A stretch of DNA of 64,000 bases from Actinopolyspora mzabensis (lineage in GTDB: Bacteria; Actinomycetota; Actinomycetes; Mycobacteriales; Pseudonocardiaceae), in assembly GCF_900101095.1 (NCBI RefSeq), contig NZ_FNFM01000008.1, positions 186,001-250,000 on the forward strand, in the 5' to 3' direction. The translations under genes and the position numbers were made by a program. The notes below the pieces were generated by a model. That model saw nothing but the letters and a program-made list of their open reading frames with translations, was not told the origin of the DNA and made no database searches. Below are positions 1 through 8,144 of the stretch, piece by piece (positions within the stretch are counted from its first letter, which is position 1; every line of letters begins with the position of its first letter).

Positions 1-19
1 ATCGACCGTGCGGCGCTGG

Positions 20-778
20 TCAGTTCATTGGCGGATTGAGACTGGCGACGAACTTGTAGCGGTCTCCCCGGTAGATCGAGCGCACCCACTCCACCGGGGT
101 GCCGTCCTGGTGAAAGGAGTGCCGGGACAGCAGCAGCATCGGCAGCCCCACGTCGGCACCGAGCAGTTCCGCCTCCTCCGGGCTGGCCAGCGCGGTCTCG
201 ATGGTCTCCTCCGCGCTGGCGAAGGAGATGCCGTACCGCTCGCGCAGCACCTGGTACAGCGAGGCCCCCGCCTCCACGAGCTGGGTCAGCCCCTTGAAGC
301 GGCTCAGCGGCAGATGGGTGGTCTCGATGGCCATCGCCTCGTCGTCGGCCAACCGCAGCCTGCGCATCCGCAGCACCGGGCTGCCGGAACCGATGCCGAG
401 CAGGTGGGCCAGTTCGCGCTCGGCGGGCTCCTCGTTCATCTCCAACAGCCGGGAGTCGGGCTGCCTGCCCTGGGCGCGCATGTCCTCGGTGTAGCTGCTC
501 AGCTGCAACCGCTGGGCCACCTTGGGTTGCGCGGCGAACGTGCCCTTGCCCTGGACACGCAGCAGCCTGCCCTCCACCGTCAGTTCGGCCAGCGCCTGCC
601 GGACCGTGGTGCGGGAGACGTCGAACTCGGCGGCCAGCGACCGCTCGGTCGGTATCGAGGACCCAGCGGGCATGGAGCGAAGCATGTCCAGCAGATGCTG
701 CTTCAACCCCCAGTACTTGGGCTCGCGTTGGTTCTTGGTCGGCATGTCGGCCCCGCCGGGCACCGACGCTTCGAGCAT
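20..778 (-). CDS. dasR: GntR-family regulator, DasR-like (HutC/UTRA)
   Basis: Transcription factor of the GntR/HutC type; DasR in streptomycetes senses phosphorylated amino sugars and represses GlcNAc uptake and use. The N-terminal winged helix covers roughly residues 20-85 ([20 protein letters not shown], then the wing VQGKGTFAA); a UTRA effector domain follows from about residue 95 to the end. The ATG at 778 is chosen because GGAGG lies five bases upstream; a longer in-frame reading to 835 has no comparable site. It is divergent from the SIS enzyme at 1017, and a dre-like palindrome sits between them. The gene content supports a DasR role; exact orthology is an inference. Confidence 0.85.
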   Translation of the reverse strand: MLEASVPGGADMPTKNQREPKYWGLKQHLLDMLRSMPAGSSIPTERSLAAEFDVSRTTVRQALAELTVEGRLLRVQGKGTFAAQPKVAQRLQLSSYTEDMRAQGRQPDSRLLEMNEEPAERELAHLLGIGSGSPVLRMRRLRLADDEAMAIETTHLPLSRFKGLTQLVEAGASLYQVLRERYGISFASAEETIETALASPEEAELLGADVGLPMLLLSRHSFHQDGTPVEWVRSIYRGDRYKFVASLNPPMN

Positions 779-970
779 GTTTCCTCCTACCGTCGCGCCT
801 TCGAACGGGGCGATCAGCACTACCGATTCCAGCATGCCGGAGTTTCACGGCACAGTAGGAATCGCATCCCGCTTCCCCCTCGTCGATATGCGCGGGGTCA
901 CAGCTCGTGGTGCGGCCCCGCGATTCCGGTGGACAAGCAGGGCTGTCGGCCCGCCGGAGCTATCGGTAGC

Positions 971-986
971 ATTGGTCTAGACCGAA
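971..986. promoter_or_regulatory. dre-like DasR operator
   Basis: ATTGGTCTAGACCGAA contains the perfect palindrome GGTCTAGACC (974-983), the core of the known DasR-responsive element. It lies 31 bases before the SIS gene start and about 190 bases upstream of the dasR-like start. Control of both the sugar genes and possibly the regulator itself is inferred from position. Confidence 0.75.
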
Positions 987-1016
987 ATTCTCGCACGACC
1001 ACGAACGGACCACGAC

Positions 1017-2087
1017 ATGAGCGAGGACCCCGGAGCCGGGGCCGACGAGCAGGCTCAGCATCCCGGCAGGCACATGAGCGCCGAGATCGCCGAACAGCCC
1101 GCGGTGTTCGACGGCCTGCTCGGCAACCACCCCGAGCTGGCCGAGGTCGCCCGGCGCATCGCGGAACGCAGACCCCGCTTCGCGCTGCTGGCCGCACGCG
1201 GCTCCAGCGACCACGCGGCGCTGTACGCCAAGTACCTGGTCGAGGTACTGCTGCAGCTGCCCGCGGGGCTGGTCTCCCCGTCGACCACCACGCTCTACGA
1301 CGCCCGGCCCGATCTGAGCGAAGTACTGCTGATCTCGGTCAGCCAGAGCGGCGGCTCCCCGGACATGCTGGAAGTCACCCAGGCCGCGCGTCGCAACGGA
1401 GCCACCACGGTGGCGGTGACCAACAACCCGGACTCGGCCCTGAACCACGCCGCAGAGCTCTCGGCGGACATCCGCGCGGGCACCGAACGAGCCGTGGCCG
1501 CCACGAAGACCTACAGCGCGACGCTGCTCACGCTGTACCTGCTGATCGACGCGATACGCGGCGGGCGGGCGGAACGAGCCGCCGAACTGCCCGAACTGGC
1601 CCGACGCGCGCTGGAGCCCTCGGACGAGTTGGACGAGGCGGTGCGGCGCTACCGCTTCGCCGACCGGATGCTGACCACCGGACGGGGCTACTCCTCGGCG
1701 ACCGCCGCCGAGGCGGCGCTCAAGCTCGCCGAGACCAGCTACCTCTCGGCACGCGCCTACAGCGGCGCGGACCTGCTGCACGGCCCGGTCGCGGCCGTGG
1801 ACTCCGAAACCGCCGTGCTCGCGCTGTGCAGCGCCGGTAAGGGCGGCTCGGCCATGAACGAGGTGCTGAGCACGGTGCACGAGCGGGGGGCCGACATCTG
1901 CGCGATCGGCTCGGCCGCGGCGAGCATGCCCTGCGCGCACAGCATCGGCCTGCCGGAAAGCCCCGAGGAGCTGGCACCACTGCTGGAGGTGTTGCCGGTG
2001 CAACGACTGGCCCTGGCGCTGGCACTGGAACGGGGGGCCGACCCGGACAGCCCACGCGGGCTGCACAAGGTCACCCGCACCCGGTGA
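1017..2087 (+). CDS. SIS-domain sugar-phosphate deaminase/isomerase
   Basis: Two SIS (sugar isomerase) domains fill about 356 residues, like the isomerase half of glucosamine-6-phosphate synthase without its glutaminase domain. Visible motifs are AARGSSDHAA, the phosphate-binding SVSQSGGSPD, and ATKTYSATL; the second SIS half contains ETSYLSARAYSGADLLHGP. Proteins of this kind often act as glucosamine-6-phosphate deaminases (NagB-II type) in amino-sugar catabolism. Its position between a DasR-like regulator with a dre site and a GlcNAc kinase fits that role. An internal ATG at 1074 (MSAEIAEQP) is an alternative start and matches where this family commonly begins. Confidence 0.85.
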   Translation: MSEDPGAGADEQAQHPGRHMSAEIAEQPAVFDGLLGNHPELAEVARRIAERRPRFALLAARGSSDHAALYAKYLVEVLLQLPAGLVSPSTTTLYDARPDLSEVLLISVSQSGGSPDMLEVTQAARRNGATTVAVTNNPDSALNHAAELSADIRAGTERAVAATKTYSATLLTLYLLIDAIRGGRAERAAELPELARRALEPSDELDEAVRRYRFADRMLTTGRGYSSATAAEAALKLAETSYLSARAYSGADLLHGPVAAVDSETAVLALCSAGKGGSAMNEVLSTVHERGADICAIGSAAASMPCAHSIGLPESPEELAPLLEVLPVQRLALALALERGADPDSPRGLHKVTRTR

Positions 2088-2217
2088 CACGCCGGAACGC
2101 CACGTGGCGGAACTCGCCGTGCCGAGCGAGGATCACGACGTCACGGATCCGTGGCCGCACAACACGACCTCGCGTACCCGCACCGGGGTCGCTCGGGTCC
2201 GCCCGGAGCACCTAGAA

Positions 2218-2252
2218 GCCCGCCTCACCGAGGGGGCGGGGGTGAGACGGGC
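2218..2252 (+). terminator. Hairpin between SIS gene and kinase gene
   Basis: Inverted repeat with arms 2218-2229 (GCCCGCCTCACC) and 2241-2252 (GGTGAGACGGGC), one mismatch, 11-base loop. There is no U-tract. It may end or attenuate the SIS transcript before the kinase gene, whose start is 58 bases downstream. Confidence 0.4.
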
Positions 2253-2310
2253 ACCGCCAGGCTACTCCGCTCGGCGCAGCGGGGATCACCGGGTTCGGAG
2301 GGGGACAGAA

Positions 2311-3321
2311 TTGACCGATATCGACGACACGGCGGGTCGGCTGCTGCTCGGACTGGACGTGGGTGGCACTTCCAGTCGTGCCTTGCTCACCGACACGAGC
2401 GGACGAACGCTCGGGACGGGGCACGCGGGTGGCGGCAACCCCAACACCCACCCCCCGGAGCGGGCCGTCGAACAGGTCGCACGCGCGGTTCGCACGGCGC
2501 TGTCGGACACGCCCCCGGAACGCGTGAGCGCCGCGGTGCTGGGGATGGCCGGGATCAGCAAGCTCACCGACCCGGTGGTCTCCGGGGTGTTCGAGCAGGC
2601 TTGGCGGATGCTGGGACTGAGGTGCGCGATGCGGACCGTCAGCGACAGCGAGGTGGCCTTCGCCGCCGGTACCGCGGAACCCGACGGCACCGTGCTGATC
2701 GCGGGAACGGGTTCGATCACCGCCCGGATCGAGCGGCACCGCCTGGAACGCACGCTGGGTGGTTACGGCTGGCTGCTCGGCGACGAGGGCTCGGCGTTCT
2801 GGCTCGGCCGGGAGGCCGTGAGCTCGACGCTGCGCGCGCTCGACAGCGGCGAGGCGAAGCACGACCCGCTGGTGAGCTCGGTGCTCGACGAGCTGCTTCC
2901 GGCCTCGGCGACGGCGGCCGATCCCGAGCCGGTTCTGGTGCGCAGGCTCGTCGCGCTGCTCGGCAACGGCCCGCCGACGCGGTTGGCCGAACTGGCGCCG
3001 CTGGTGACCGCATCGGCAGCTGAGGGCGGCGGCAAGGCGGCGGAGATCCTGGCGAAAGGGGCTCGGATACTGGCCGCCGACGCGCTGTCGGTGCGCAAGG
3101 AGCCCGACGAGTCACCGATCGTGCTGGCGGGCAGTCTGCTCGCCGGGGAGGGAGTGTTCGACGAGGCGGTGCGTCGGGAGCTGCGCGCCCGGAGCACCGC
3201 GCCGCTGGCCAACGCGGGCTCCGGCGCGGCCGGAGCGGCGTGGTTGGCGGCCGAACCGCTGCTCGACGAGGAGCACGCGCGGTGGCTGCACGGCAGGCTG
3301 CTGGAGTCGGAACCCGGCTGA
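2311..3321 (+). CDS. nagK: N-acetylglucosamine kinase (BadF/BadG ATPase family)
   Basis: Cytoplasmic sugar kinase of the ASKHA fold, about 336 residues, the usual family length. Near the N terminus is the phosphate-binding LGLDVGGTSSRALLTD; a second phosphate motif IAGTGSITARI and the GGYGWLLGDEGSAFWLGR segment typical of GlcNAc kinases follow, and SPIVLAGSLL is the adenosine-side motif. The frame is open upstream to 2104, but TTG at 2311 is chosen because GGAGG precedes it and the coding similarity begins there. Together with the SIS enzyme it would convert GlcNAc to phosphorylated intermediates of glycolysis; a deacetylase is not in view. Confidence 0.85.
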   Translation: MTDIDDTAGRLLLGLDVGGTSSRALLTDTSGRTLGTGHAGGGNPNTHPPERAVEQVARAVRTALSDTPPERVSAAVLGMAGISKLTDPVVSGVFEQAWRMLGLRCAMRTVSDSEVAFAAGTAEPDGTVLIAGTGSITARIERHRLERTLGGYGWLLGDEGSAFWLGREAVSSTLRALDSGEAKHDPLVSSVLDELLPASATAADPEPVLVRRLVALLGNGPPTRLAELAPLVTASAAEGGGKAAEILAKGARILAADALSVRKEPDESPIVLAGSLLAGEGVFDEAVRRELRARSTAPLANAGSGAAGAAWLAAEPLLDEEHARWLHGRLLESEPG

Positions 3322-3413
3322 CCGGCGGTCAGCGGCCGGGCTGGTGATCGCGCCCGGTTTCGCCGTCCTCGCGTGGGGAGCGGTCGCACACCCGGCCTTC
3401 GCACCGCCGAGCT

Positions 3414-4112
3414 CTAACGACCGGAGGTCCGGTGCACCGCCTCCTCCGGGCGGCGGGCATGCCGGATGCCGGGGTGGTCCGCCGGAAGCGTACGCCGCAG
3501 CACCCACCAACTGACCACGACGCACAGCACCACCAACGGCCAGGTCAGTACCACCTGGGCGATACTCAACGGCACCACGGCGTTGATCATCCAGAGCGGA
3601 ACGAAGACCACCAGCCGCGTGACGTACTGCCCCACCCAGACCCAGCTGGCCCTGCTGTAGGCGCGCAACAGATCGGGATCGCGCCGCCACCGCGTGCGCT
3701 GCCCGAGCAACGTGCCCACCACCAGCCCGAGCAGCGGCCAACGCACCGCGATACTGATCATCCAGGCCAGTCCGCTGGCCGCGTTGGAAACCAGCCGAAC
3801 GAGGTAGAAATCGACCGCCTGCCCGGTACGCAGCGCGATGATCGACCCCACCAGCACGGCGAGCAGGCTGAACAGCACGGCCAGCGGACGCGCACCGCTC
3901 AGGAGCCGCCAGACACCGATCACGACTCCCACCGCGACGGCGGAGATCCCGGCAACGGCGATGGACTCACCGCTGAGCACCCAACCCAGCCCGAAGGCCA
4001 CCGGTGGCAGGCTCGCGTCGAGCGCACTGGCCCGACCTCCCAGCAGCCGCAGCAACGAGTCGCGCTCGGCCCCGCTCGCCTCCGTGCCGTGCCCGGTACT
4101 GTCGCTGTCCAC
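3414..4112 (-). CDS. DUF3159 family membrane protein
   Basis: Integral membrane protein of about 232 residues with five or six hydrophobic stretches (for example around FGLGWVLSGESIAVAGISAVAVGVVIGVW, LAVLFSLLAVLVGSIIAL by eye, and a C-terminal VVPLSIAQVVLTWPLVVLCVVVSWWVL region). The sequence RTGQAVDFYLVRL and the middle SISIAVRWPLLGLVVGTLLGQ-like segment resemble the actinobacterial DUF3159 family, whose function is not established. It is transcribed away from the kinase and upstream of nothing obvious; the short gaps on both sides contain no recognised sites. Assignment to the family is from memory of the motif pattern. Confidence 0.75.
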   Translation of the reverse strand: MDSDSTGHGTEASGAERDSLLRLLGGRASALDASLPPVAFGLGWVLSGESIAVAGISAVAVGVVIGVWRLLSGARPLAVLFSLLAVLVGSIIALRTGQAVDFYLVRLVSNAASGLAWMISIAVRWPLLGLVVGTLLGQRTRWRRDPDLLRAYSRASWVWVGQYVTRLVVFVPLWMINAVVPLSIAQVVLTWPLVVLCVVVSWWVLRRTLPADHPGIRHARRPEEAVHRTSGR

Positions 4113-4191
4113 GACTTAAGCCTGCCTTACCCACGCCGCCGCACGCACACATCGATCGACGTGTGGTGCCTTACACCGGTGCTCGAAAACC

Positions 4192-4947
4192 TCAGCCTTC
4201 CCGGACCGAGCGCAGTTGCTCCCCGAGCCGTGCGGCGATGCCCTGCTGGTCGGCTGGTGCGCAGAAGAGTGTCTCGCCTTCCTCCGAACGCCCGTAGCAC
4301 ATGGTGTAGCGACCGCGATCGGTGTCGAACCACGTCAGCGTGGGCATGCGGAACCGACTGCCGTCCTCGCCGGTTCCCGCCACCACGAAGTGTCCGAGAC
4401 GGTACTTGTGCAGCCTCGTGATCTCTTCCACGTCGGAGGGCGACTCCGCACCGGCCGAGGCCACGCCTCCGGCGGAACGGTGCTCGGAGTCGCGGAGCAG
4501 CCGCAGCGGCACCCCGGTTTCGCGTCCCGATCCGGGAGGTGCGGGAGGAAGCAGCCGTGCGCAGACCTCGGGCAGCGTTTCCGGCGCCATGAAGTCGAGC
4601 TGGAGCCCGCGCCCGGTGATCACGCCCGCGACCCCCACTTCTCCGGTTGCCACGGCTCGCGCCGCCATCCGCTGCCCGTTTCGGACGTCGAGCAACCCGG
4701 CGGCCGCGATCGAGCACTCGGAACTGGAAATCAGGTAGAGCGCGTCGGCCACTTCCGGCTCGGGCCGACCGTCCACGGCCAACCCCGCCGTCTCCAGTTC
4801 ACTCCAGACTCGCCGGACCACGTCCCCCCGTTCCGCCGGTGTATCGGCGATGGCGGGAATCTCGAACGGATAGCGCCGCACATCGAGCCGTAGGTGCTCG
4901 CCCAGCACGTCCAGCGCGGGCAACGAAAGAGTGATCGTGTCGACCAT
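4192..4947 (-). CDS. ESX secretion-associated protein EspG-like
   Basis: Cytoplasmic protein of 251 residues with the EspG layout: an N-terminal LSLPALDVLGEHL strand/helix, a middle ALYLISSSECSIAAAG segment and a C-terminal TWFDTDRGRYTMCYG region. In mycobacteria EspG proteins chaperone PE/PPE substrates to type VII (ESX) secretion machines. The neighbour upstream on the same strand is a large proline-rich protein, the position where Pseudonocardiales genomes commonly carry a PPE-like or repeat-rich ESX substrate. No ESX core gene (eccB/C/D/E) is in the window, so this is a satellite locus. The ATG at 4947 has no strong ribosome binding site. Confidence 0.75.
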   Translation of the reverse strand: MVDTITLSLPALDVLGEHLRLDVRRYPFEIPAIADTPAERGDVVRRVWSELETAGLAVDGRPEPEVADALYLISSSECSIAAAGLLDVRNGQRMAARAVATGEVGVAGVITGRGLQLDFMAPETLPEVCARLLPPAPPGSGRETGVPLRLLRDSEHRSAGGVASAGAESPSDVEEITRLHKYRLGHFVVAGTGEDGSRFRMPTLTWFDTDRGRYTMCYGRSEEGETLFCAPADQQGIAARLGEQLRSVREG

Positions 4948-4995
4948 TCGGGGTTCCTAGTATGACTTTGTCGTCTCGGTTTCCGGGTACTCGCT

Positions 4996-5039
4996 CGGCG
5001 GAACCTCTCGCGGTGCGAACCGTGCGAGATGTTCCGCCG
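4996..5039 (-). repeat. Hairpin within a dispersed intergenic element
   Basis: Arms CGGCGGAACCTCTCGC (4996-5011) and GCGAGATGTTCCGCCG (5024-5039) pair with one mismatch around a 12-base loop. The left arm contains a 15-mer (4997-5011) found again at 35887-35901, and the flank GGGAGAACTCACGGT (5041-5055) recurs with two changes at 35978-35992. It lies between the proline-rich gene and the EspG gene and may act as terminator or attenuator. Confidence 0.5.
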
Positions 5040-5079
5040 CGGGAGAACTCACGGTGGGGGAAGCCGGAGAATTCCGGTG

Positions 5080-7356
5080 TCAAAAGCCCGGGTAGCCGGA
5101 CGGTCCCTCTCCGATGACCGGTGGTGCCACCAACCGGTCGGATCCGAAGTCGGTGCCGTAGAGATCGTCCGCCTGCACCAGGAACCTCGGCTGTTCCTCG
5201 TCGTCGTCACGGTTGTAGCCCTGTCCGCTGCGTAGCTCGTTCGTCCTGGGACGCTCGTCGCCGCTCTGCTCGGCAGGATCCTGCTGGAACTTGCCCTTGG
5301 CCGCGTAGTTGGAGTTCCCGGAGCCTGACCAGCCGCCGGAACCCATCGGGCCGAATCCTCCGTCGGGGCGCGGCTCGTACCTGGGCGGCTGGGCCGTCGG
5401 CGCGACCGAGGGCTCCGACGGCCGGTTACGGCCGTCCCGCTCCTCCGGAACAGCCGCGAAGGGTTGTGATTGGGGCTGCTGCGGTTGGGGCTGCGGCGGA
5501 GGTGGGGATGACGTTGCCGAAGAGGTGCCCTCCGGCACGGCCCGTGCCACGGCGGGAGCGGGGAACGGGGCGCTCGACGGCCCGACGCTCCCGTTCGCAG
5601 GGGGCGGTTGGGGCGGCCGTGCGGGCGGTCTCGGAGCGGGCTGTCCCTGCGGAGGCTGTCCCTGCGGAGGCTGTCCCTGCGGGGGTTGGCCCTGCGGAGA
5701 CTGGCTCCGCGGAGGTGGGCCCTGCGGAGGTGGGGGCATCGGTTGCCGGGGAGGCTGCGGCACGGGGAACGGCCCGCTGGCCGGATTCGCCGGTGGCCGC
5801 ACCGAAGCCTGCCCCCCGGGTGGAGTGTTTCCCCGGAGCGGCGGCTCACCGGGTGGCCGCGAAGCGGGGGGCGGTGAACCAGGCGGGAGTGAGCCGGGAG
5901 AAGGCGGGGCGGGTAACGGCCCGCTGGCGGGGCCGGCCTGCGGCGCCGGTTGCCCCCCGTTCTCACGCGGCGGCTGGGACGGCGGCACCGGTCCCCTCGG
6001 GCCGGGCTGCCGCGCTTCGGGAGGTGGGGGGTGTGATTCGGGTGCGGGCCCCGGTTCGGCGGGAGCCGTTCCCGCGCCGGAACCGGCGGATTCGGCCGGA
6101 TACGCGGTGGCGGATCCCCCATCCGCGGCAGCGGGGGCGGATCCGGGACCGAGGGACTCGGAACGGGCGACGGCCCCGGATCCCTCAGGGGAACCGGAGA
6201 CCACAGTGGACTCGGATTCGACGGTGGGGCCGGGTTCCAAGGTGGGGCCGGGTGCCAGCGTGGGGCCGGGTTCGACAACCGGACCGGACCGGGCGGCGGA
6301 CGGCTCCGCCGCCCCGGCGGAAGCGTGCCGCCCGGAGTTCGCGGTTTCGTCGTACTCCTCCGTACCGATCTCGACCACGGACTCGGGTGGGAGGGCCTGT
6401 TCCGGCGACAGGCCGAGGATGTCCGCGGCGCTGCCCAACGGCCTGGTGGGGTGGTCGTCCTCGCGTTCGGACCGCGCGGATTCCCGCTCCGGAGCCGGGG
6501 AGACCGTGGGGTCCCCGGCTTCCAGCGAGCCGGTCATTCCGGCGTGCCTTCCCCGTGGTTGTTCCCGTTCCTCGGCGGAATCGCCGTGCCGGGGCGCGGA
6601 TTCGTCCTGAGGGGGCGGTGCGGCGGCTGCCGCGGCAGGAGGTCCCGCCGGGAGCTGCCCCGCGGCGGACGACTCCGGTCCCGGTTCGTTCCCCGCTGTC
6701 GGCGCGGCGTGCTGTCCGGCATCGTGGCGCTGTTCGGCGGGGAGCGGTATGGCACCGCTGAACGTGCCGCTCGCGGTTCCGGAGCTCTCCTGATGTGGTG
6801 CTCGTTCGGGGGCGGCGTGGCGTCGTTGTTCCCCGTTGTTGACCGCGTGCGGCAGTGGCAGCGGGCCCGAGACGGGTTCGGCGCGTGCCGGTGCCCCCGC
6901 TCCCGAGCCGTCGAGTTCCCCGGCGAGGGCGGCGCCCGCGTTCTCGGTCTGCTCGGCCCACCCCCGCTTCCGATGTGGGGGGCTGGACCATTCGTACTCG
7001 AAACGCTCCAGCAGTCGGTCGAGGCGGCTGTACAGCGCGAGCGGATCGGACTGGGCCGCGGCGGTGGCGAATTCGGCGCGCAGGTCGAACCGAGTCGCGG
7101 ACCCGAGAGCTCGGGAGGCCGAACCGGGCCCCGCGGGTCGGTGAGCGTGCGCGGAGTCGGATTCGTTCGGCTGCGCGGAGCCACGCCGCACCGGTTCAGC
7201 GGCGGAATCGGTTCCGCGCAACTCCTCGGGCGGCGTCGCCCCGGTGACGGGGGTACCCGATGGTACGGAGGCGGGCCACTGCTCCGACCGCGGAAACCCC
7301 GGCCGAACCTCGTGCCGCTCCATCGAACCGGGCATCGGTTCCCGCGGACTCGTCAC
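5080..7356 (-). CDS. Large proline/glycine-rich protein, possible ESX substrate
   Basis: A 758-residue, low-complexity protein without a signal peptide or obvious membrane segment. Only two parts look ordered: residues about 90-135 (a helical stretch with SDPLALYSRLDRLLERFEYEW) and the last 35 residues (RFLVQADDLYGTDFGSDRL then APPVIGE), a tail seen in Pseudonocardiales PPE-like proteins. The middle holds tandem five-residue PPQGQ repeats (encoded by a 15-base repeat at about 5640-5700) and repeats of the GPT-LEP kind near residues 370-385. It sits 132 bases upstream of the EspG-like gene on the same strand, which suggests, but does not prove, secretion by an ESX system. No classic PPE motif is visible. 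Confidence 0.6.
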   Translation of the reverse strand: MTSPREPMPGSMERHEVRPGFPRSEQWPASVPSGTPVTGATPPEELRGTDSAAEPVRRGSAQPNESDSAHAHRPAGPGSASRALGSATRFDLRAEFATAAAQSDPLALYSRLDRLLERFEYEWSSPPHRKRGWAEQTENAGAALAGELDGSGAGAPARAEPVSGPLPLPHAVNNGEQRRHAAPERAPHQESSGTASGTFSGAIPLPAEQRHDAGQHAAPTAGNEPGPESSAAGQLPAGPPAAAAAAPPPQDESAPRHGDSAEEREQPRGRHAGMTGSLEAGDPTVSPAPERESARSEREDDHPTRPLGSAADILGLSPEQALPPESVVEIGTEEYDETANSGRHASAGAAEPSAARSGPVVEPGPTLAPGPTLEPGPTVESESTVVSGSPEGSGAVARSESLGPGSAPAAADGGSATAYPAESAGSGAGTAPAEPGPAPESHPPPPEARQPGPRGPVPPSQPPRENGGQPAPQAGPASGPLPAPPSPGSLPPGSPPPASRPPGEPPLRGNTPPGGQASVRPPANPASGPFPVPQPPRQPMPPPPQGPPPRSQSPQGQPPQGQPPQGQPPQGQPAPRPPARPPQPPPANGSVGPSSAPFPAPAVARAVPEGTSSATSSPPPPQPQPQQPQSQPFAAVPEERDGRNRPSEPSVAPTAQPPRYEPRPDGGFGPMGSGGWSGSGNSNYAAKGKFQQDPAEQSGDERPRTNELRSGQGYNRDDDEEQPRFLVQADDLYGTDFGSDRLVAPPVIGEGPSGYPGF

Positions 7357-7713
7357 GACTCCCCCAGAGCTTCGATGCTGTCGGCAGACACACTCGCTCC
7401 GACGTCAGCAGGCATGCTTCGCGTTCCCCATTCAAGTGATCGAGGTAGCACCACCGACCACTTCCGATCGTCGATATCCCCTTGATCGTCTCGTTACTCC
7501 CGCCGGAGGTTAGCAGCCGCGCCACGCGCGCGGGGGGTTTTGCTGTAACCGACGGAACACTGCACCGACTCAACGATACGAAACGGACTGTTCACCCGAA
7601 CACAACCATCACTCGCAAGTAGGGCCCACGGCACACTGCGGCGTTAACTCCGACGAGCGACATGGGCGCCCCGCTCGCGCCCCACTCGTGGGGCGGTTCC
7701 TCATCCGGCTGCC

Positions 7714-7740
7714 GTCAATTTCCCACGAAATCGCCGCGCC
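7714..7740. repeat. Dispersed intergenic palindrome, copy 1
   Basis: Contains GTCAATTTCCCACGAAATCG followed by CCGCGCC. Member of a family built on the core GATTTCTCGCGAAATC or its degenerate forms, found about eight times in this window only between genes. Confidence 0.7.
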
Positions 7741-7802
7741 GCTTCGACGCAGGCCTCGCTCCGACCACCCCGGCAGGCGGCACCGCCGCCCGACCTCGGG
7801 GC

Positions 7803-7832
7803 GGCGTCAATTTCCCACGAAACTTCCGCGCC
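7803..7832. repeat. Dispersed intergenic palindrome, copy 2
   Basis: GGCGTCAATTTCCCACGAAA followed by CTTCCGCGCC; same family as the copy 63 bases upstream and in the same orientation, with a degenerate right arm. Confidence 0.65.
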
Positions 7833-8032
7833 CCTCGGAACCCTCGTCGGGAAGCAACCATGCGGCGTAAGCAGCGCGCGTATCCCCGGTGCGTGAGTCG
7901 GATGCATTGCAAGGCCGGGCCGCTCGCCGCGTAGGTCGCTACTCAAGAGCCGGCCCAACACTCCCAAGGCGCCGACTCACGTGCCGGCTACCCGACCACG
8001 CACGCGGAGCTCCGCCACAGCATCCACGTGCC

Positions 8033-8076
8033 GTTGGTCACTGAAGTGGTCACCGACGCTGGCGTAGGTGACCAAC
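8033..8076. promoter_or_regulatory. Triple operator-like repeat upstream of SGNH hydrolase
   Basis: GTTGGTCAC (8033-8041), GTGGTCACC (8046-8054) and the inverse GGTGACCAAC (8067-8076). The outer two form a perfect inverted repeat and the middle is a near-direct copy. It ends 69 bases before the hydrolase start, a position suited to repressor binding. The regulator is unknown. Confidence 0.4.
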
Positions 8077-8144
8077 CGAGGTCCAATGTGTTTTCCGGCT
8101 ACGGCACCGCGGGCGAAGACGAGAGAACACGAAAGGCGGTCCCG

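Larger units (their letters stand above)
7357..8144. other. Divergent intergenic region with repeats
   Basis: 788 bases without a convincing gene between the proline-rich protein and the SGNH hydrolase. It carries the upstream region of the former, two copies of the dispersed palindrome (7714-7740 and 7803-7832) and the operator-like repeat at 8033-8076. Small ORFs here are mostly readings of the palindromes. Confidence 0.6.

Noticed and set aside
8-1840. 610-codon plus-strand frame across dasR and the SIS gene
   Set aside because: Overlaps two genes with clear homology in other frames; composition is that of antisense GC-rich DNA.
5640-5700. Tandem 15-base repeats that could suggest a CRISPR or satellite
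   Set aside because: No spacers; the repeats encode PPQGQ units inside the coding frame.
5121-6761. Long plus-strand frames (546 and 433 codons) opposite the proline-rich gene
   Set aside because: The minus-strand frame has the conserved tail, sensible start and an EspG neighbour; Gly/Pro repeats leave several frames open.
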